Shown here: positions 35,235-47,759 of the stretch, in pieces
How the letters are laid out: each line of letters begins with the position of its first letter
Numbering within the stretch: position 1 is the first letter of the stretch
Assembly (NCBI GenBank): GCA_020002185.1
Contig: CM034531.1
Coordinates: forward strand, 88,119,046-88,183,045
Source of the DNA: Paraescarpia echinospica
Lineage: Eukaryota; Annelida; Polychaeta; Sabellida; Siboglinidae
DNA: 64,000 nucleotides
Reading direction: 5' to 3'
Program-made: the position numbers and the translations under genes
The notes under the pieces: generated by a model
Databases searched by the model: none
What the model saw: only the letters and a program-made list of their open reading frames with translations
Told to the model about the DNA's origin: nothing

Positions 35235-37716
35235 TAAATAGCTTATTTTTTGCAGCAGTTGAACAAAAGTGAAACTTTTGACGTAACATGTTACTCTTGG
35301 CATACAAAAGTCTCACTTTGGCTTGCATGTCAGACTCATCAGACAAGTTATTAGAAATGACATGTTCAAGATATTTACAAGAGGTGGCAAAGTTTAACTT
35401 CTTTCCTCCTAATGTCATTTCTTTAGACAGATTTGACTTTCTAGATTCAAAGTACATGACCAGGGATTTACTCGCATTGTATTGCACATCGTGCTCACAT
35501 CCATATGAGTAACACATGTCTAGTAGTGTTTGTAGTCCTTTAGCAGAAGGTGCAAACAGAAGTAGATCATCGGCATATATAAGGTGATTAACAACCATGT
35601 TACCAAGACTACAACCGATTTGTTTTTTGTGCAGTTGTATACTCAGATTATCCATATAAATGTTAAAAAGCAAAGGGGGTAACGTCCCACCTTGCTTAAC
35701 ACCATTGCCTACCGATAAGAAGTCCGAGTAGGTATTTCCCCATCGTATGCATACACATTGATTATTGAATTCATTGCTGAGTATTCTTAAGATATAGTTC
35801 GGTACATTTCGTTGTTCTAGTTTCGTTATAAGTTTATTTCGGTTGACACGATCAAACGCCTTTGATGCATCTAAAAATGCGACGTGCATAGCTGAACCAT
35901 GTTCAGTGTAGAACCTTAATAATTCCTTAAATGCAAACACGCATAACTCCGTTCCATGTTTAGGCTTAAAGCCAAATTGATTAGGAGTGGTTTCCAAGTA
36001 CATTTTCATTCTGTTAAAAAGAAAAGTGTCTATTATCTTCGAAAATATATTCGATAGACATATTGGCCTATAATTCCCTTTGTCGTTTACTCGTCTATTT
36101 TTGTCTTTAATAATTGGTACAATAACAGACTGTGACATTTCTTTTGGTAAATAACCATGCACCAGGATCGAAGACACAAGGATAGACAAAAGCACAGCGA
36201 GTTGATAATCAGCGAACTTAATATGTTCTGCACTGATACCGTCCAGACCTGGTGACTTATTTTTTTAGAGTCCATTAATAATATCCATCAGTTCAACTGC
36301 ACCAACAGTCATTCCTGTATTGTCAGTGGAACAGTCATAACAAACTTTATCACATCGACTATCCTCCACATCATTAAATAAATGTTCATAATGATGCTTC
36401 CACATTGACCCGATGTTTACGTCACCGTATATATTATCAATGTTTGTCGGAAGTTTTACTTTAGTGTTCGAACAGTGCTTAATTTCTTTCCAGCATTTGC
36501 GGTGGTCTTTCTGACACAACTGTTCTGCAATGTTATCAGCAATGATAGTTTCTTTCTCCCTTTTACATTTTTTGATTGCCTGTTTGAATTTCATTCTGGA
36601 TAATTTCATAACATTAAAAATGTCACCTTGTCTAGGTTTACCAGTCTCTTTCCATATACAGTAAGCATCACGGGCTGCACAATGAAGCTCTTTCACTCGC
36701 TCGTTCCAACCTGGTACAACATTATACTTATAAGCACCTTTGCGATTTGACCGGAGTGTGTGACCACACCTCTTCAATGTAATCACGATAGAATTGTAAA
36801 AGTCATCGAGATCATCATGATGATTACAGTTATGACAATTGGGATCATTGCATCTAACACCCGGTGGAACATTCAGTTTGCTCAATTCAACGTTCGTGCA
36901 TTCTCTATATGCATCAATATCTTGTGGGTTTAATCTGTCCCACTGCAAGCCTTGCTTACTCTCATTAGTATTGCCACTACCACTAACGCATTCTGGTAGA
37001 ATATCACTGTCTATGCTGAACGATATCGGGTGGTGATCAGAATAAATAACATCATAAAGTATGGACATGTTAGATAGGCAATCCTTCGCATCCGCGGTAC
37101 ATATGATATGGTCTAGCCATGATGTAGTTCCCCAGGCAGAACTAACGTATGTATATGTGTCTATTGGGAGAGTATCTTGTTCACATATAGCCAGAGTAAA
37201 TTCTTTGCAGAAATCAAGTAAGATATTCCCAAAAACTGATTTCTTGGAAATATCCGCGTTAAAATCACCAACAATAGTGATGCACGAGCTATTAATATTA
37301 TTAACATATACAGCAATTTTGGACATATAATCATTGAACTTGTCCCTGTTTTCCTCGCATTCATAAGGTAAATATACGTTTAGTAGATAATACTCCTTGT
37401 TACCCCAACAAATTCTTATGCCGCATAGCCAATCATAGCACTGGTCAAGAATGGTGATGCATTGATCAAGGGAATGTTTCCATAAAAAACCTACACCACC
37501 ATACGGTCTACCAGTTAAAATACCACAAGATGCATCTACAGGAGAAACACCATAACCCACATAACCTTCGTGACAGGTGTTTAGTATATGGCAATCTTGT
37601 TTAGTGAGCATAAGCTCTTGTAGGCACAGTATATCACATTCCATTAACACATCCTTTAAGAAGGGCATAAGACCTTTAAATCCATTACAATTAAAAGATG
37701 TGATGTTAATTTCCAT
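35235..37716 (-). pseudogene. LINE ORF2: APE endonuclease and reverse transcriptase (one stop)
   Basis: ORF2 starts at 37716, 3 nt after the ORF1 stop. Endonuclease (residues about 1-235): SFNCNGFKG (Asn), LCLQELML (Glu), GGVGFLWKHS, LLNVYLPYE, VGDFNADI (Asp, Asn), TSWLDHIIC and SDHHPISF (catalytic Asp-His). The linker is KSPGLDGIS. RT: DKGNYRPICLSN, VAFLDASKAFDRVN (Asp), GVKQGGTLPPLLFNIYMDN and LIYADDLLLF (YADD). A single in-frame TAA at 36265-36267 lies in the linker just before KNKSPGLDG; upstream and downstream share one reading frame. The RT is cut by the assembly gap at 35234. Apart from that stop the copy is well preserved, hence young. The ORF2 of this LINE moves the element by target-primed reverse transcription. 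Confidence 0.85.
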
Positions 37717-37719
37717 AAC

Positions 37720-38973
37720 TTAGTTCTTGGTGTTAAAGAATTTCCTCAAGTATACACCAGATGGCCAGTTGTCCGGGTCATAAAACTTAGATGCGTCATT
37801 GCATATAACATCAACCTTGAATGAGGCATAACTCTCATGCTTAGTTTTTAGTTTCACACATTTGGCCTCGAGCTTATGCACAGACTTCACATACAAAGAC
37901 ATGTCATCGACAGTGACCGTAGGATCTAGTCGTGAGACAAAGGCTGTCAGGAATCGTCCATCCTTTACTTTGAGCTGGTTACCGCATTTCCGCGTGCCGA
38001 TCACCGCCTTCGAACCGTTACTGCGCCTTTTCTTGCCAGACACCAGCTTAAAGTCATCATCAACGATAGTCTTCCTTGGTTGTTTCGCGACACCCGGCGC
38101 ACGGCTCCCGATAACGTTCGCAGCTGGTAGAGGTGTTATGTTAACAATCGCAGGGCTACGCTGACGAGTAGACGTAGATCGAATGTTACTCACGGTTACG
38201 TCTGCCGACGTGTGGCTCGGTTCGGCTGTGGTGACTGCGCTGATCGGCGGCATATTCACCCGAAGCGTCTGTCTATCATCTGTCGTGAGCTCAGGCTTAC
38301 GCTGAGGCCATATCACCGGGTCAGGTTCCCTCGATTTGACGGCTGTCATGTCACGCCGCAGATCCGCCATTTCTGCCCGCATCGCACGAAACTCGGTAAT
38401 AATGTGACCGAAGTCGATGTTGTTGACGTCGAGCGGCGGCAGGGTGAACAAATCCGTAACCGCAAACACTGGCAGTCCCCTAGGCGACTTGTGCAGCGCC
38501 CTCAGTATATCTTCAATGTTGTTTTTCTCTTTATGATGCCCTTGTCGGCGCCGGCCCTGACGCAAAGCAAGATTCTTGACGACTTTGCATTCGTATAAAG
38601 TCTGTTTAGCTGCTTCGATCTCGCTGGAAGTGAAGTGGTCTACGCACAACTTTACCAGCGTGTCCTGCACCATGATGTCCATCTTGTTGAAGAGATAGCA
38701 AAGTATACTATTGCATACGATGTGAGTTTGGCCATCTGTCTGAACTTCGGCAGCACACTGACCACTGACCGGGGATCTGCAGTTCGCAGTGTGATCGCTT
38801 GTATTGTTCGAAGGGGCAGCACCGTCAGTCATAATGGTTGTCATGCTGACGGGCGCTTGAGCGTGACCAGTGCGTTCACAGTCAGAAGAACAAAGCCGTG
38901 GCACGGCTGTGTTATGCAATATTACAGGTAGAACCCGGTCAATACTGGGCGATAAAATGTGGTGTGACCACAA
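37720..38973 (-). CDS. LINE ORF1 protein (RNA-binding type)
   Basis: An intact 417-codon frame immediately upstream of ORF2 on the same strand. The first methionine may not be the true start (another at MTTIMTDG, about residue 43, is possible). It has a polar N-terminus, a segment with LCVDHFTSSEIEAAKQTLY common in ORF1 of this LINE group, a putative short coiled-coil (MRAEMADLRRDMTAV), a basic Ser/Thr/Pro-rich middle, and a C-terminal folded domain (FLTAFVSRLDPTVTVDDM ... SFKVDVICND ... DPDNWPSGVYLRKF) resembling RRM-like ORF1 domains. No CCHC zinc knuckle is seen. It is expected to coat LINE RNA. It shares the DPxxWPxG motif with the ORF1 remnant in the inverted-repeat arms, so both LINEs are from related families. 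Confidence 0.75.
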   Translation of the reverse strand: MWSHHILSPSIDRVLPVILHNTAVPRLCSSDCERTGHAQAPVSMTTIMTDGAAPSNNTSDHTANCRSPVSGQCAAEVQTDGQTHIVCNSILCYLFNKMDIMVQDTLVKLCVDHFTSSEIEAAKQTLYECKVVKNLALRQGRRRQGHHKEKNNIEDILRALHKSPRGLPVFAVTDLFTLPPLDVNNIDFGHIITEFRAMRAEMADLRRDMTAVKSREPDPVIWPQRKPELTTDDRQTLRVNMPPISAVTTAEPSHTSADVTVSNIRSTSTRQRSPAIVNITPLPAANVIGSRAPGVAKQPRKTIVDDDFKLVSGKKRRSNGSKAVIGTRKCGNQLKVKDGRFLTAFVSRLDPTVTVDDMSLYVKSVHKLEAKCVKLKTKHESYASFKVDVICNDASKFYDPDNWPSGVYLRKFFNTKN

Positions 38974-39310
38974 TCATATAAAATGTCCCATAAACTCACG
39001 TTAAGATTCGATTTTAAAAGTACAGTCCCACTCCGAGTACAGATTTCTTCCAATTGGCTTAGTTCTGTCAGTCTAATCACAGCATTTACTCTTTCCCGCA
39101 GGTTAATATCGAGAGTCAGGTGTAGACAAACCACAATGTAGACAGACAACGTTACAAACGCTAATTTATTTGTCGTGGCAGTTTCTCGGCGTCGGGATCC
39201 ATTGGTTTACCGCCGCTACTTTGCGACACAACTCCGCGATAAACTGCAGACCGAATCACACGAAACACTTCTCCAAAACGTTGTGGTTTACATAAGCTAC
39301 GCCGATACGA
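38974..39310 (-). other. Probable 5' UTR of the LINE
   Basis: Moderately GC-rich sequence upstream of ORF1 up to about 39310, where composition drops to strongly AT-rich DNA. This fits the element's 5' UTR, but its exact end is not defined by any visible target-site duplication. Confidence 0.4.
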
Positions 39311-39657
39311 TGTGTACCCAATTATGTTTTTTCATTGGCTGAAACTGTAAACATTATTTTGCTTTCCCATTTATTTCTAATTGTGACTATAGGAATGTAA
39401 TAAAGAGTATGTATATATATATATATAATTTATATATATATATAATATACATGGCGTAGTGATTTGTTGAAGCTATTAGCCCATGCAGAGTAGATATAGT
39501 TTGTAGCCTTGCCCAATGCTTTATGGATATCAGAATTCTCCAAATCTGTAAACCACTGCAGGGTCAGGACTTCAACGCACATCGTGTCCCTTTTGGTAGC
39601 AGACATTACACAACTTATGCAGTACCCCCTTGGCATGTTGACAATTTAAAGTTTGAA

Positions 39658-39870
<213 letters not shown>

Positions 39871-42800
39871 AGCGCGCTCATGTAGGACGTACGTGTTGTA
39901 GTCAATATGTTCAAGTCTTTTTTTATATTAGTTGATCGATGGTCAGCTATTGTTATTACACAATAAGCCTACATGTTCTTACAAAATGTGCACAAGTGAA
40001 ATTAATATAAAATGGGTATGTCTGTATGTTAGACAATGTTATTACATTATTACGTCGGTTTGTTGCAAAATAGGCCTGTTTTTATTTCAAAATGAGTCGT
40101 TATTAAAAAATGGGTCGATTATTACAAAATTGGTCAAAACACACGTGTCGATATGAAGCTCACGGGTTTACTGTTAGATTATATTAGTGTGTTATTTCAT
40201 GTTAAGACTAACTGCCTTTCGCGTTGCATCACATTCGCGGGTATATATTAACAAGTTAAGTCGGTCTATCACATCGAGGTTTGTAGTGAGGAGCATTTCT
40301 TAATGACCACTTGTTAACTAACCTAAATGCAATATGAGTGTGAAATATATATTACTAATGTATATATTATTTGAATTAAAAAGGCGTTCGCGTGGTATCG
40401 CATTTCATTACCAGTTTTCTGTTTTTTTAGGAGAAAGATGATCTCGGCAAAATTTGACTGGGATTACGCATGCAATCTATGTTAAGGCTTGCATATAATA
40501 TTTAATATTTGAAAAAAGCATGTTTCTTTATCCGTTTAATGCATACGGAATGTTGCATTTTGCGTGATATCGGTTAAATGTTTTATATAAATATTTAGAC
40601 AAAAATAATTCTCAAAAAATAATTATTTACGCAATCGCAACCATTTTTATATATTGTTAGCCTACGTTCATTACACATGATATGGCATATTAGTTGTGCG
40701 TTTCCTATGGATTATGTTTTTATGGAGGGTCCTTTTTATGAAATAAGACAAATGTATCCAATTTTTGTGAGAATCGACCATATACATAATTTAGACCATT
40801 CATATTTGTCTAATATATGGGATGTTTTTCTAATAATTGTGTAGTTCTAAATTAAACTAATTTCTTTTTCGAAATTAAGTTAACTGAAGTTTATTTCTAA
40901 GTATTTACAAATGGCATGTTGGGATCCATCGTCAATGATGTAATTTACCAGTCATTTGGTACCAATAATGCATCTCCATTATGTTTTATCTACTAGCCTT
41001 GTTTACTAAAATGATGCAACTCCTCAATGTTTATTGTTATTTATATATTATACGATATCGCTGTTGAGTTGTTGAGACAATTTGTTGTGTTCCTGTTTTT
41101 TTTAATAAATTGTTGTTAATCATACTGTATAAGTGACAACTGCATATATGTCAGTTACATTATGTTGTTCAAAGTTCACAGTTAGCAAATACTTTATTCG
41201 TGTGCGTATGCAATATAAATACTTAACACAGTTCTACAATTAGTATTTTATTATATATTCTACCGTCACAGTTATAACATTATTTTATAACCTTGATTTT
41301 GTGAGATCTGTCAACGTACATGGTTACTCCGTCAACTACCTTATTCAATATTCCAGTTTTCTAGACATGTTTTGATATTACAATTATTTTTGACGACAAA
41401 AAAATAGAACATTGAAGGTTTATTTACAAGTTACAAATGTAAGACATTTTAGCAGAACATACACAACACACAATGTGATTCTGACAAGTGTTTATACATC
41501 AAAGATTAGCTTCTCTACTCGTGCTGTGGAAAATCCCACGAGTAATTTAATGAAACGCAATACTTGGACGGTGTGCTTGTACATGTAAATTGAGTTTATT
41601 GGCATTACATGACGTTGAACGTTGGTGTCCCTAACTATCATGTGTCTACACCAAGACGTCATTAAACTTAATATGTTCATATAATACACTAATTTCTGGA
41701 AACTATGTCGCTGCCAAGCAATAACCACCGCATAAATGCTAACAGTTTAAATCAGGAAAACTTGATACAATGGAAGCGTAAAGTTAAACACCCACTCGGA
41801 TGAAACTGAGTTGCACTACTTGTGTTCATTTATGCTATGACCATGTTGCAGATGCAGGTACTAATTTCTTAATTATCTTAATTAAAGGATGAACAGTTTG
41901 TCCGTATTAATTCTAAGTATCTACATCCATCGAATTCTAAATTTGGCGATTTCCTTAAATGGTCCCCCTGGTTATTCTAGCCTAGCGTGTTGGTAAATAA
42001 AAGTCTCCACCGTTGACATCCATGGTCCCGGATGTGTGAATTCGGAGGTGGCTAATGAGGCCTATCATTGCCGTAACGTTTCTGGAGCAGTGAGTGCAAG
42101 AATACGCTAGCGGCAGAGCTGAGGCAGGAGACACGCTGCTTGCCCGAGGTTTGCGCACTATCCGCTTGGTTTTGGCTGTCTCGATGCGGTGCTGCGCGTA
42201 GGTAGTGGGTCCCTTTCAGATTGCAGAACGTCAAGCTAGTCGGTACTGAGTGAGGGTCACCCATGAAGTAGGGTCGATATCAAAACACATAAATACAGAT
42301 TCAAAAACATCAATTGGTTAATACCTCTCTGAACAGTTTTTAGACGTATTCACACACGAAAATTCAGACGCATATATATACATATATATATACAATATAT
42401 ATATATATATTTATATTATGTAAATTTTAGCATAGATCAACCCGCGCGCATTTTAGACTTACATATTACGTAGTAAAGGAATTATATTTACAAAAACAAA
42501 CATTAAACGTCATAAACGTGGAGATGTTGTTTATTTTGAAAAAAAAGTAGATGTGTTACGTTACACCTGTGGATTCGCAGGTTAATCCACGAAAGCTAAG
42601 CGCCCGAGGTTCAAGCCGTCTGAGTGTATACCCTTAACATACATAGGGTTAAATACTCTACCTCGATTATAGCTAGATGTAATATAGAGTGCCAAGACAA
42701 ATGCAAATATTTAAATGTAAAATAAGCAGGACGCAATTGATATAACGTAGTTAATATAATAATTGCATTAGTTGCTTTGCACAATATTTTTGTTGTTTTG

Positions 42801-43900
42801 GCCTATATATATTACGTAAAACAACCAAAGGGAGAACATCAGTATGATTACGTAGTAAACACAACAGCAAGCGACGAATGGATTATGTATTAATACAACG
42901 TATATACAACGTCATCATTGCATTTGGTGACCTAATACTACCAACGTTAATATAATGTTGTATGATGATATAGGCCTATACACATGATATTATGATTTCT
43001 AGAACATAATCATTGTTGTTATAACCGTTTGTGGTCTCATACCGCAACCATACACTGACCACTGTACAATTATCCAACCATCACATGTTTCAACAGTACA
43101 ACGCGTTGAAACTATGTTACAATTACGTTTAACTTTCGTAATCAGTCTGAACAAAGGAGCATTGACAAAATAAATGTAGCATTGAATACAGAAGAAGCTA
43201 ACATTCCAATACGAACATGATAACATGAGTTTCACAAATAGTGATTCGACAAAACCAAGATATACAGAAAAAGTGTGTATTTTGTGATAATAGCACCAAA
43301 TTTTGCACATATGGAAACGCTTACATTATAAACAGATTTATATATTGAGCCATCGTAAATTTAGCGCCTGATAGCTGGAGCAGCCATGTTCCAAAATGGC
43401 CGCGTGCATCCTCTGTTAGTTTACAAATCTGGTCTACGGGAAGGACAGCAGGTTGACAGTGTAAGCTAATTCGCTTATATAAGTCAAACAGTACTTAGTA
43501 ATAGCTATTATTTGATTGTGTACAAACCAAAGCGATAATTGGACTAATTAGTCTAATTAGGCACATGACGCAGTGAGGTTCCCAATGTAAGCCATGGGTG
43601 AATGTAGATAACAATAATTGGCTTGGCACCTGGTAGGAATATAGTAGTGGTAGTGGTATCAGTGTTGATAATAATAATAATAATAGTGGTGGTCGTGGTC
43701 GCAGTGGTAGTAATAGTATATAGACCAAGCGCTGTCATAATACTGTCATGTTCAAGAACTTCAAATTGGTTGGCACTGTGCGTCCTACAATGACAACGTT
43801 CACACATCCTTCTCACACTAACTGGAAGTGTGTATCATTGGCCAAGATTAAAAAGCAGAGGGACTGACCTTCCCGTCGCTGTACAACCCAGTTCTCTCGC
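39871..43900. other. Long AT-rich interval, no gene recognised
   Basis: Mostly featureless AT-rich DNA. A GC-richer island lies at about 42000-42280. TA tracts occur near 42375-42410. A GTGGTA-type simple tract occurs at about 43640-43720. Short frames on either strand (for example 41492-41728, 42999-43310, minus) show no recognisable motif. Confidence 0.45.
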
Positions 43901-43959
43901 AGATAATTTCATTAAATTCCACGAACTTGAATTTTAGGAACACTTAAGTTGGAAAGACT

Positions 43960-44745
43960 CAATAACGACCATGACGCTGAATCGTCCATATTTGCAAACA
44001 ATGCTCACCATCATCATACATAAGAGTGAACACTCAAGACAGATATCCTAGCTGTAAACAAGCGCACCAGAACATATTTATGCATCTCAAAGACGGAAAG
44101 AATTGGCCGACGCCATTTTGCGAACAGCCTACATCGCTCGCACACGGAGAGGTCATTAAATCAGTGTGACAACACTGTAAATCTTGCAACACCAATGACT
44201 GCCTGGGAGAAGTTGATAATGCAGAAGATCTGCTCAAGTTTGAAGACTGGTGCCACCAGAGCGAAAACATCCCCAAATTTAGGAACTGGGCAACCGTTCT
44301 GGAACTAGATGTGTTTTACTGGTCTACGAGCGTCCTCTGCTGCAGGCATAATTCAATATGTAACTTGATGCCTTGACGCAATTGGCCCCCTGGTTCCATG
44401 CCTTAGATCACATAACTATGCCAGGTGGATCCTTTTTTACCTGAAGGGCACGGGTGAACTCCAAACAAAGCACCTATATGAAGTTTGGAAATTCAGGGCA
44501 GACAGCCTCACCATTCGTAAGACGGAGACGGTGTTTTTATAATCATGATTGATCATACACCAGAACAAACCAACGCCAGCTTCAAACGAGATGGCGGAGC
44601 ATTTTTGAGACCACTCCAGTACCCTGCGACGTTGGATGGTTGCCAGACCAAAGGTGGCCAAGGTCATAGGAGAGTTATAAGTAGGGGATCATTAGCGGGG
44701 AAGACGAGTGGACATCACGACCAAACACCAATTGTGCAGACGATG
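43960..44745 (+). pseudogene. Remnant of an unidentified multi-copy invertebrate gene family
   Basis: With several frameshifts, the plus strand reads LADAILRTAYIARTR (44.1 kb), FEDWCHQSENIPKFRNWATV, LELDVFYW (44.24-44.32 kb), DALTQLAPWFHALDH (44.36 kb), ARWIPFYLKG in another frame, then MIDHTPEQTNASFKRDGGA (44545 on) and LDGCQTKGG. The order and motifs (APWFxALDHxxYARW ... DxxxEQNNAxxKGDGGA) match an uncharacterised family that I recall as repeated many times in cnidarian and mollusc genomes, probably transposon-borne. Its function is not known to me. The remnant ends exactly where the 3' end of the neighbouring minus-strand LINE begins. Confidence 0.5.
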
Positions 44746-47260
44746 ATGATGATTTATTCAATATAAAATGTAAGCTTGTACATGCTTAACATATAAATAC
44801 ACGGTACATTAAATATAAAGGATGACACAAGAAAGTGCACGCACTTGTTTCCATTGTTGTCCTAGGACAGACAAACAAATACATGACACAGATATAAATA
44901 GAATATGTCAAAATAACATACTAAAAAACAATAATAAATAAATACTATAGTTACTGTTGAGATATCAAAAGACATTCATAATTATGATATTAAGAAAGGA
45001 GGGACATCACCTCCTAATTATAAATACTATTAAGTCATTTGAAAAAACCGACACGTGTACTACAAATACATAATACCTGTTTTTTAAATTAAACACTTTT
45101 AAGGAAAGATGCGTCATCAATAAAAAAACTTAAAAAAATAGTATAAGTAAAAAACATTTAAATAAAATACAGGTACCTCAAAAATATGATTGAATTAAAA
45201 GTAAATAAATGAGCTGGCTTCCTGATCATTAAGATAATTGAACAAAAACTGTTTCACTAAATGTTTAAATTGGTTCTTGTTCTGAGCACCTTGTATGTTA
45301 TATGGCAATTCATTCCATGCCTGTATACCTGAGTAGTAAAAAGAAATTTGACCGAAAGATTTAACATACGGCACAAGAATATACAAAGTACTAGACCTTG
45401 TATTTATACCATGCTGCTTGCGTGTTACGTTGACAGAATCGGACAAATAAATCGGTGCTCTGTCATTGACAACGTTATAGACAAGGTTAAATTGTAATTG
45501 CTTAACCCGTAGATCCACTGGTAACATATTGACCTGTCTAAACTCCGATGATCCAACGTGGGTTCTAGCTGGTGCATTAAGAAACGAATTACCTTGTTCT
45601 GAGTATACTGTAGGTGTCAGCCCACTGTTGGTTTTCCCATAGGCGACCATGTTAACGTTTTGTCTGATTATAAGAAAACGTGACCTATAAAATGTCTAAA
45701 ACTTCTCACTTGTTGTTATCATCACCTCGTTGACATGACGATAGATGTTCACAAACATTGCATACTTCTAGCTCTCGTAAAATGCCTGTATGTGTGACAC
45801 CCGTCAATATTTACAAATGCCAGCAAGAATTACTCCGCAAACAGGTCACACAGGCAAATTGCTGCTTTTTATATTGAAATTTCTTGTCTGCCTGTACACA
45901 TATTTTAACTTAGCACTTGATTTGCAAACTATCTTCTCAGCCACTCCTTCTCCAGTTAGTGACTGATCTAACTCTACACCTAGGTATTTAACATGCGTCT
46001 GACACGTCAATGTGTTGCCTTCACATTTCACATGAATGGAGTTGCACGTGTGGAGTTTACGTTTCGATCCAAAAAGGATTGATTCAGTTTTCCCTAGATG
46101 GAGGGACAGTTTGTTATTTATCAGCCATTCTCTGGCTCCGAAGAGATACTTTCTTGGATGTGTTGGGTGTTCTTACCCGAAATTATCAGAGCCGAATCGA
46201 CAGCGTACAAATGAAGTTATCAGCGAACAGCCGATGGAATATCATTAATATATATTACATACAGTAAGGATCCGAGAATTGACCCTTGAAGTACACCACT
46301 TGTGACAGTCATCGGTTTTGAAAAGGTACCACCAATATCAACTGATTTTTGTCGTTCATATAAATATAATTGAAACCAAACTATCTCAGATTTGTGAAGT
46401 CCTGTAGCTTCGAGTTTCTGAAGCATAATTTTATGGTATACGGTGTCAAAAGCCTTCTGAAAGTCAAGAAGCACCACGCCTATATAATTACATTTATCTT
46501 GCTCCTGTTTTAGGAAGTCTGCGATATGTACTAAACATGTTTCGGTAGAATATGAGGAGCTAAAGCCAAATTGATATTCATATAGGATCTGATGAGCTTG
46601 GAGATACTCGTCCAGCTGTTGATAGACGATCCTCTCAATTAATTTCGAGATCGTATTTATAATCAAAATCGGCCTGTAATTACCGGCTACTTTTTTACTA
46701 TTGAGATCTAAGATGGTGGATGTTGTACTGGTAATCCTTGTAGGTGTGTTAATAAGCTGGGTCATACCAAACATAGACATATAATGCTTCAGTGACACAT
46801 GCAACTGATTAGTTTGAGTATTCAGTTGAGAGTAGACAATGTTAAAGTCACCCATTGTGATGAATTCTTGGATGGTGAAAGAATTAACTTCCATGCAGCA
46901 TTGTTCGAGTATATTAACAAAGTCCATCTGTTCGGGTGGACGGTAGCATACACCAATTAAAATAGGTTTGGTCTTAGATAAATACAGTTCAGCCCAGACA
47001 GTTTCTAGATTAGTATACATATCGTCTCTCGGTTTGAAAGCAACGTTACTTCTAATGTAGATACATACACCATCGCCCTCGCGATTCCTGTCGCGCCGGA
47101 GAAAAGTATAGTCAGTGATTTCAATTTCCGACTCAGTGACCGACGCATCTAACCAAGACTCGGTGATGTCGATCACCTCAACTTTAGTGTTAGCTGAGAG
47201 AACTCTAAAGACCTCATTCATTAAAGATGTACGTTATCTTGTCAACTTGATAGAAGAGCT
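44745..47260 (-). pseudogene. LINE with an in-frame endonuclease-RT deletion
   Basis: The main frame (46220-47221, 333 codons) begins in the endonuclease: VIDITESWLDASV (Glu), GDGVCIYIRSN, VCYRPPEQ, TMGDFNIVYSQ and ITSTTSTILDL. It then jumps directly to RT text, KKVAGNYRPILIINTISK, followed by VVLLDFQKAFDTVYH (Asp) and SGVLQGSILGSLLYVIYIND. The SDH loop, linker and first RT segment are missing, yet the frame stays open across the junction (about 46700). Downstream come QTHVKYLGVELDQSLTGEG (45846-46031) and a C-terminal domain (45195-45650) with INTRSSTLYILVPYVKSFGQ and FYYSGIQAWNELPYNIQ. The 3' end at about 44745 carries an ATC-type tail (gatgatgatgatttattc on the plus strand), as expected for CR1/L2/Jockey-like elements. 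YADD is lost between the frames, so it is inactive. Confidence 0.75.
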
Positions 47261-47633
47261 TGGCAAACCTTTGAAAAAGAGTATGAATCTGGTAGTCCTC
47301 GACATAACGGAAATGGTAAATGCTGACGATGTACACGCTGCTGTTGAGACTGTCTGGAATGTTAACAGGATTGGCAAAGAGCCGTTCCAGGGTTTTACCA
47401 AAGGAAAGCGTGATGGAAAGAACCGATTCTGTTTATGAAGCCTTTTATCAAGACGAGATAAACATGTTTTGTACTTCCTTTCCCAGCAATGAGGAGAGCA
47501 AAGTGAGATAATGGGTGACCTCTCTCAACACTGGCTTTTTTCTTTCTGAAATTGTGACATAAACAGCAGCTATGCGTTATTTTTTCCCCATCAACTCGGT
47601 GAGGCTAATTGAAGTCTGACGGATGCTGTCGAT
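47261..47633. other. No gene recognised
   Basis: The plus frames at 47115-47511 overlap in antisense the start of the LINE and show no motif of their own. I see nothing else. Confidence 0.35.
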
Positions 47634-47685
47634 TATTCATGAGCATGCCTTACATTAGTTACACTATAAGGCATGCTCATGAATA
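47634..47685. repeat. Perfect 19-bp inverted repeat (hairpin)
   Basis: Left arm 47634-47652 (tattcatgagcatgcctta) and right arm 47667-47685 are exact reverse complements, separated by a 14-base loop. TATAAAAG follows immediately at about 47685. It could be the tip of a palindromic mobile element or a cruciform-forming site; no function can be assigned. Confidence 0.75.
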
Positions 47686-47759
47686 TAAAAGTTGTGTGTC
47701 ATCATAGGTCTATGTGAACATAGGTGTGTGTGTTGGGCCAAGTGCTGTAGTGAGGTGTG

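Noticed and set aside
34156..36195. Frames of 348-654 codons crossing the gap
   Set aside because: They include more than 330 unknown residues from the run of N; only the minus-strand part right of 35234 is real LINE RT.
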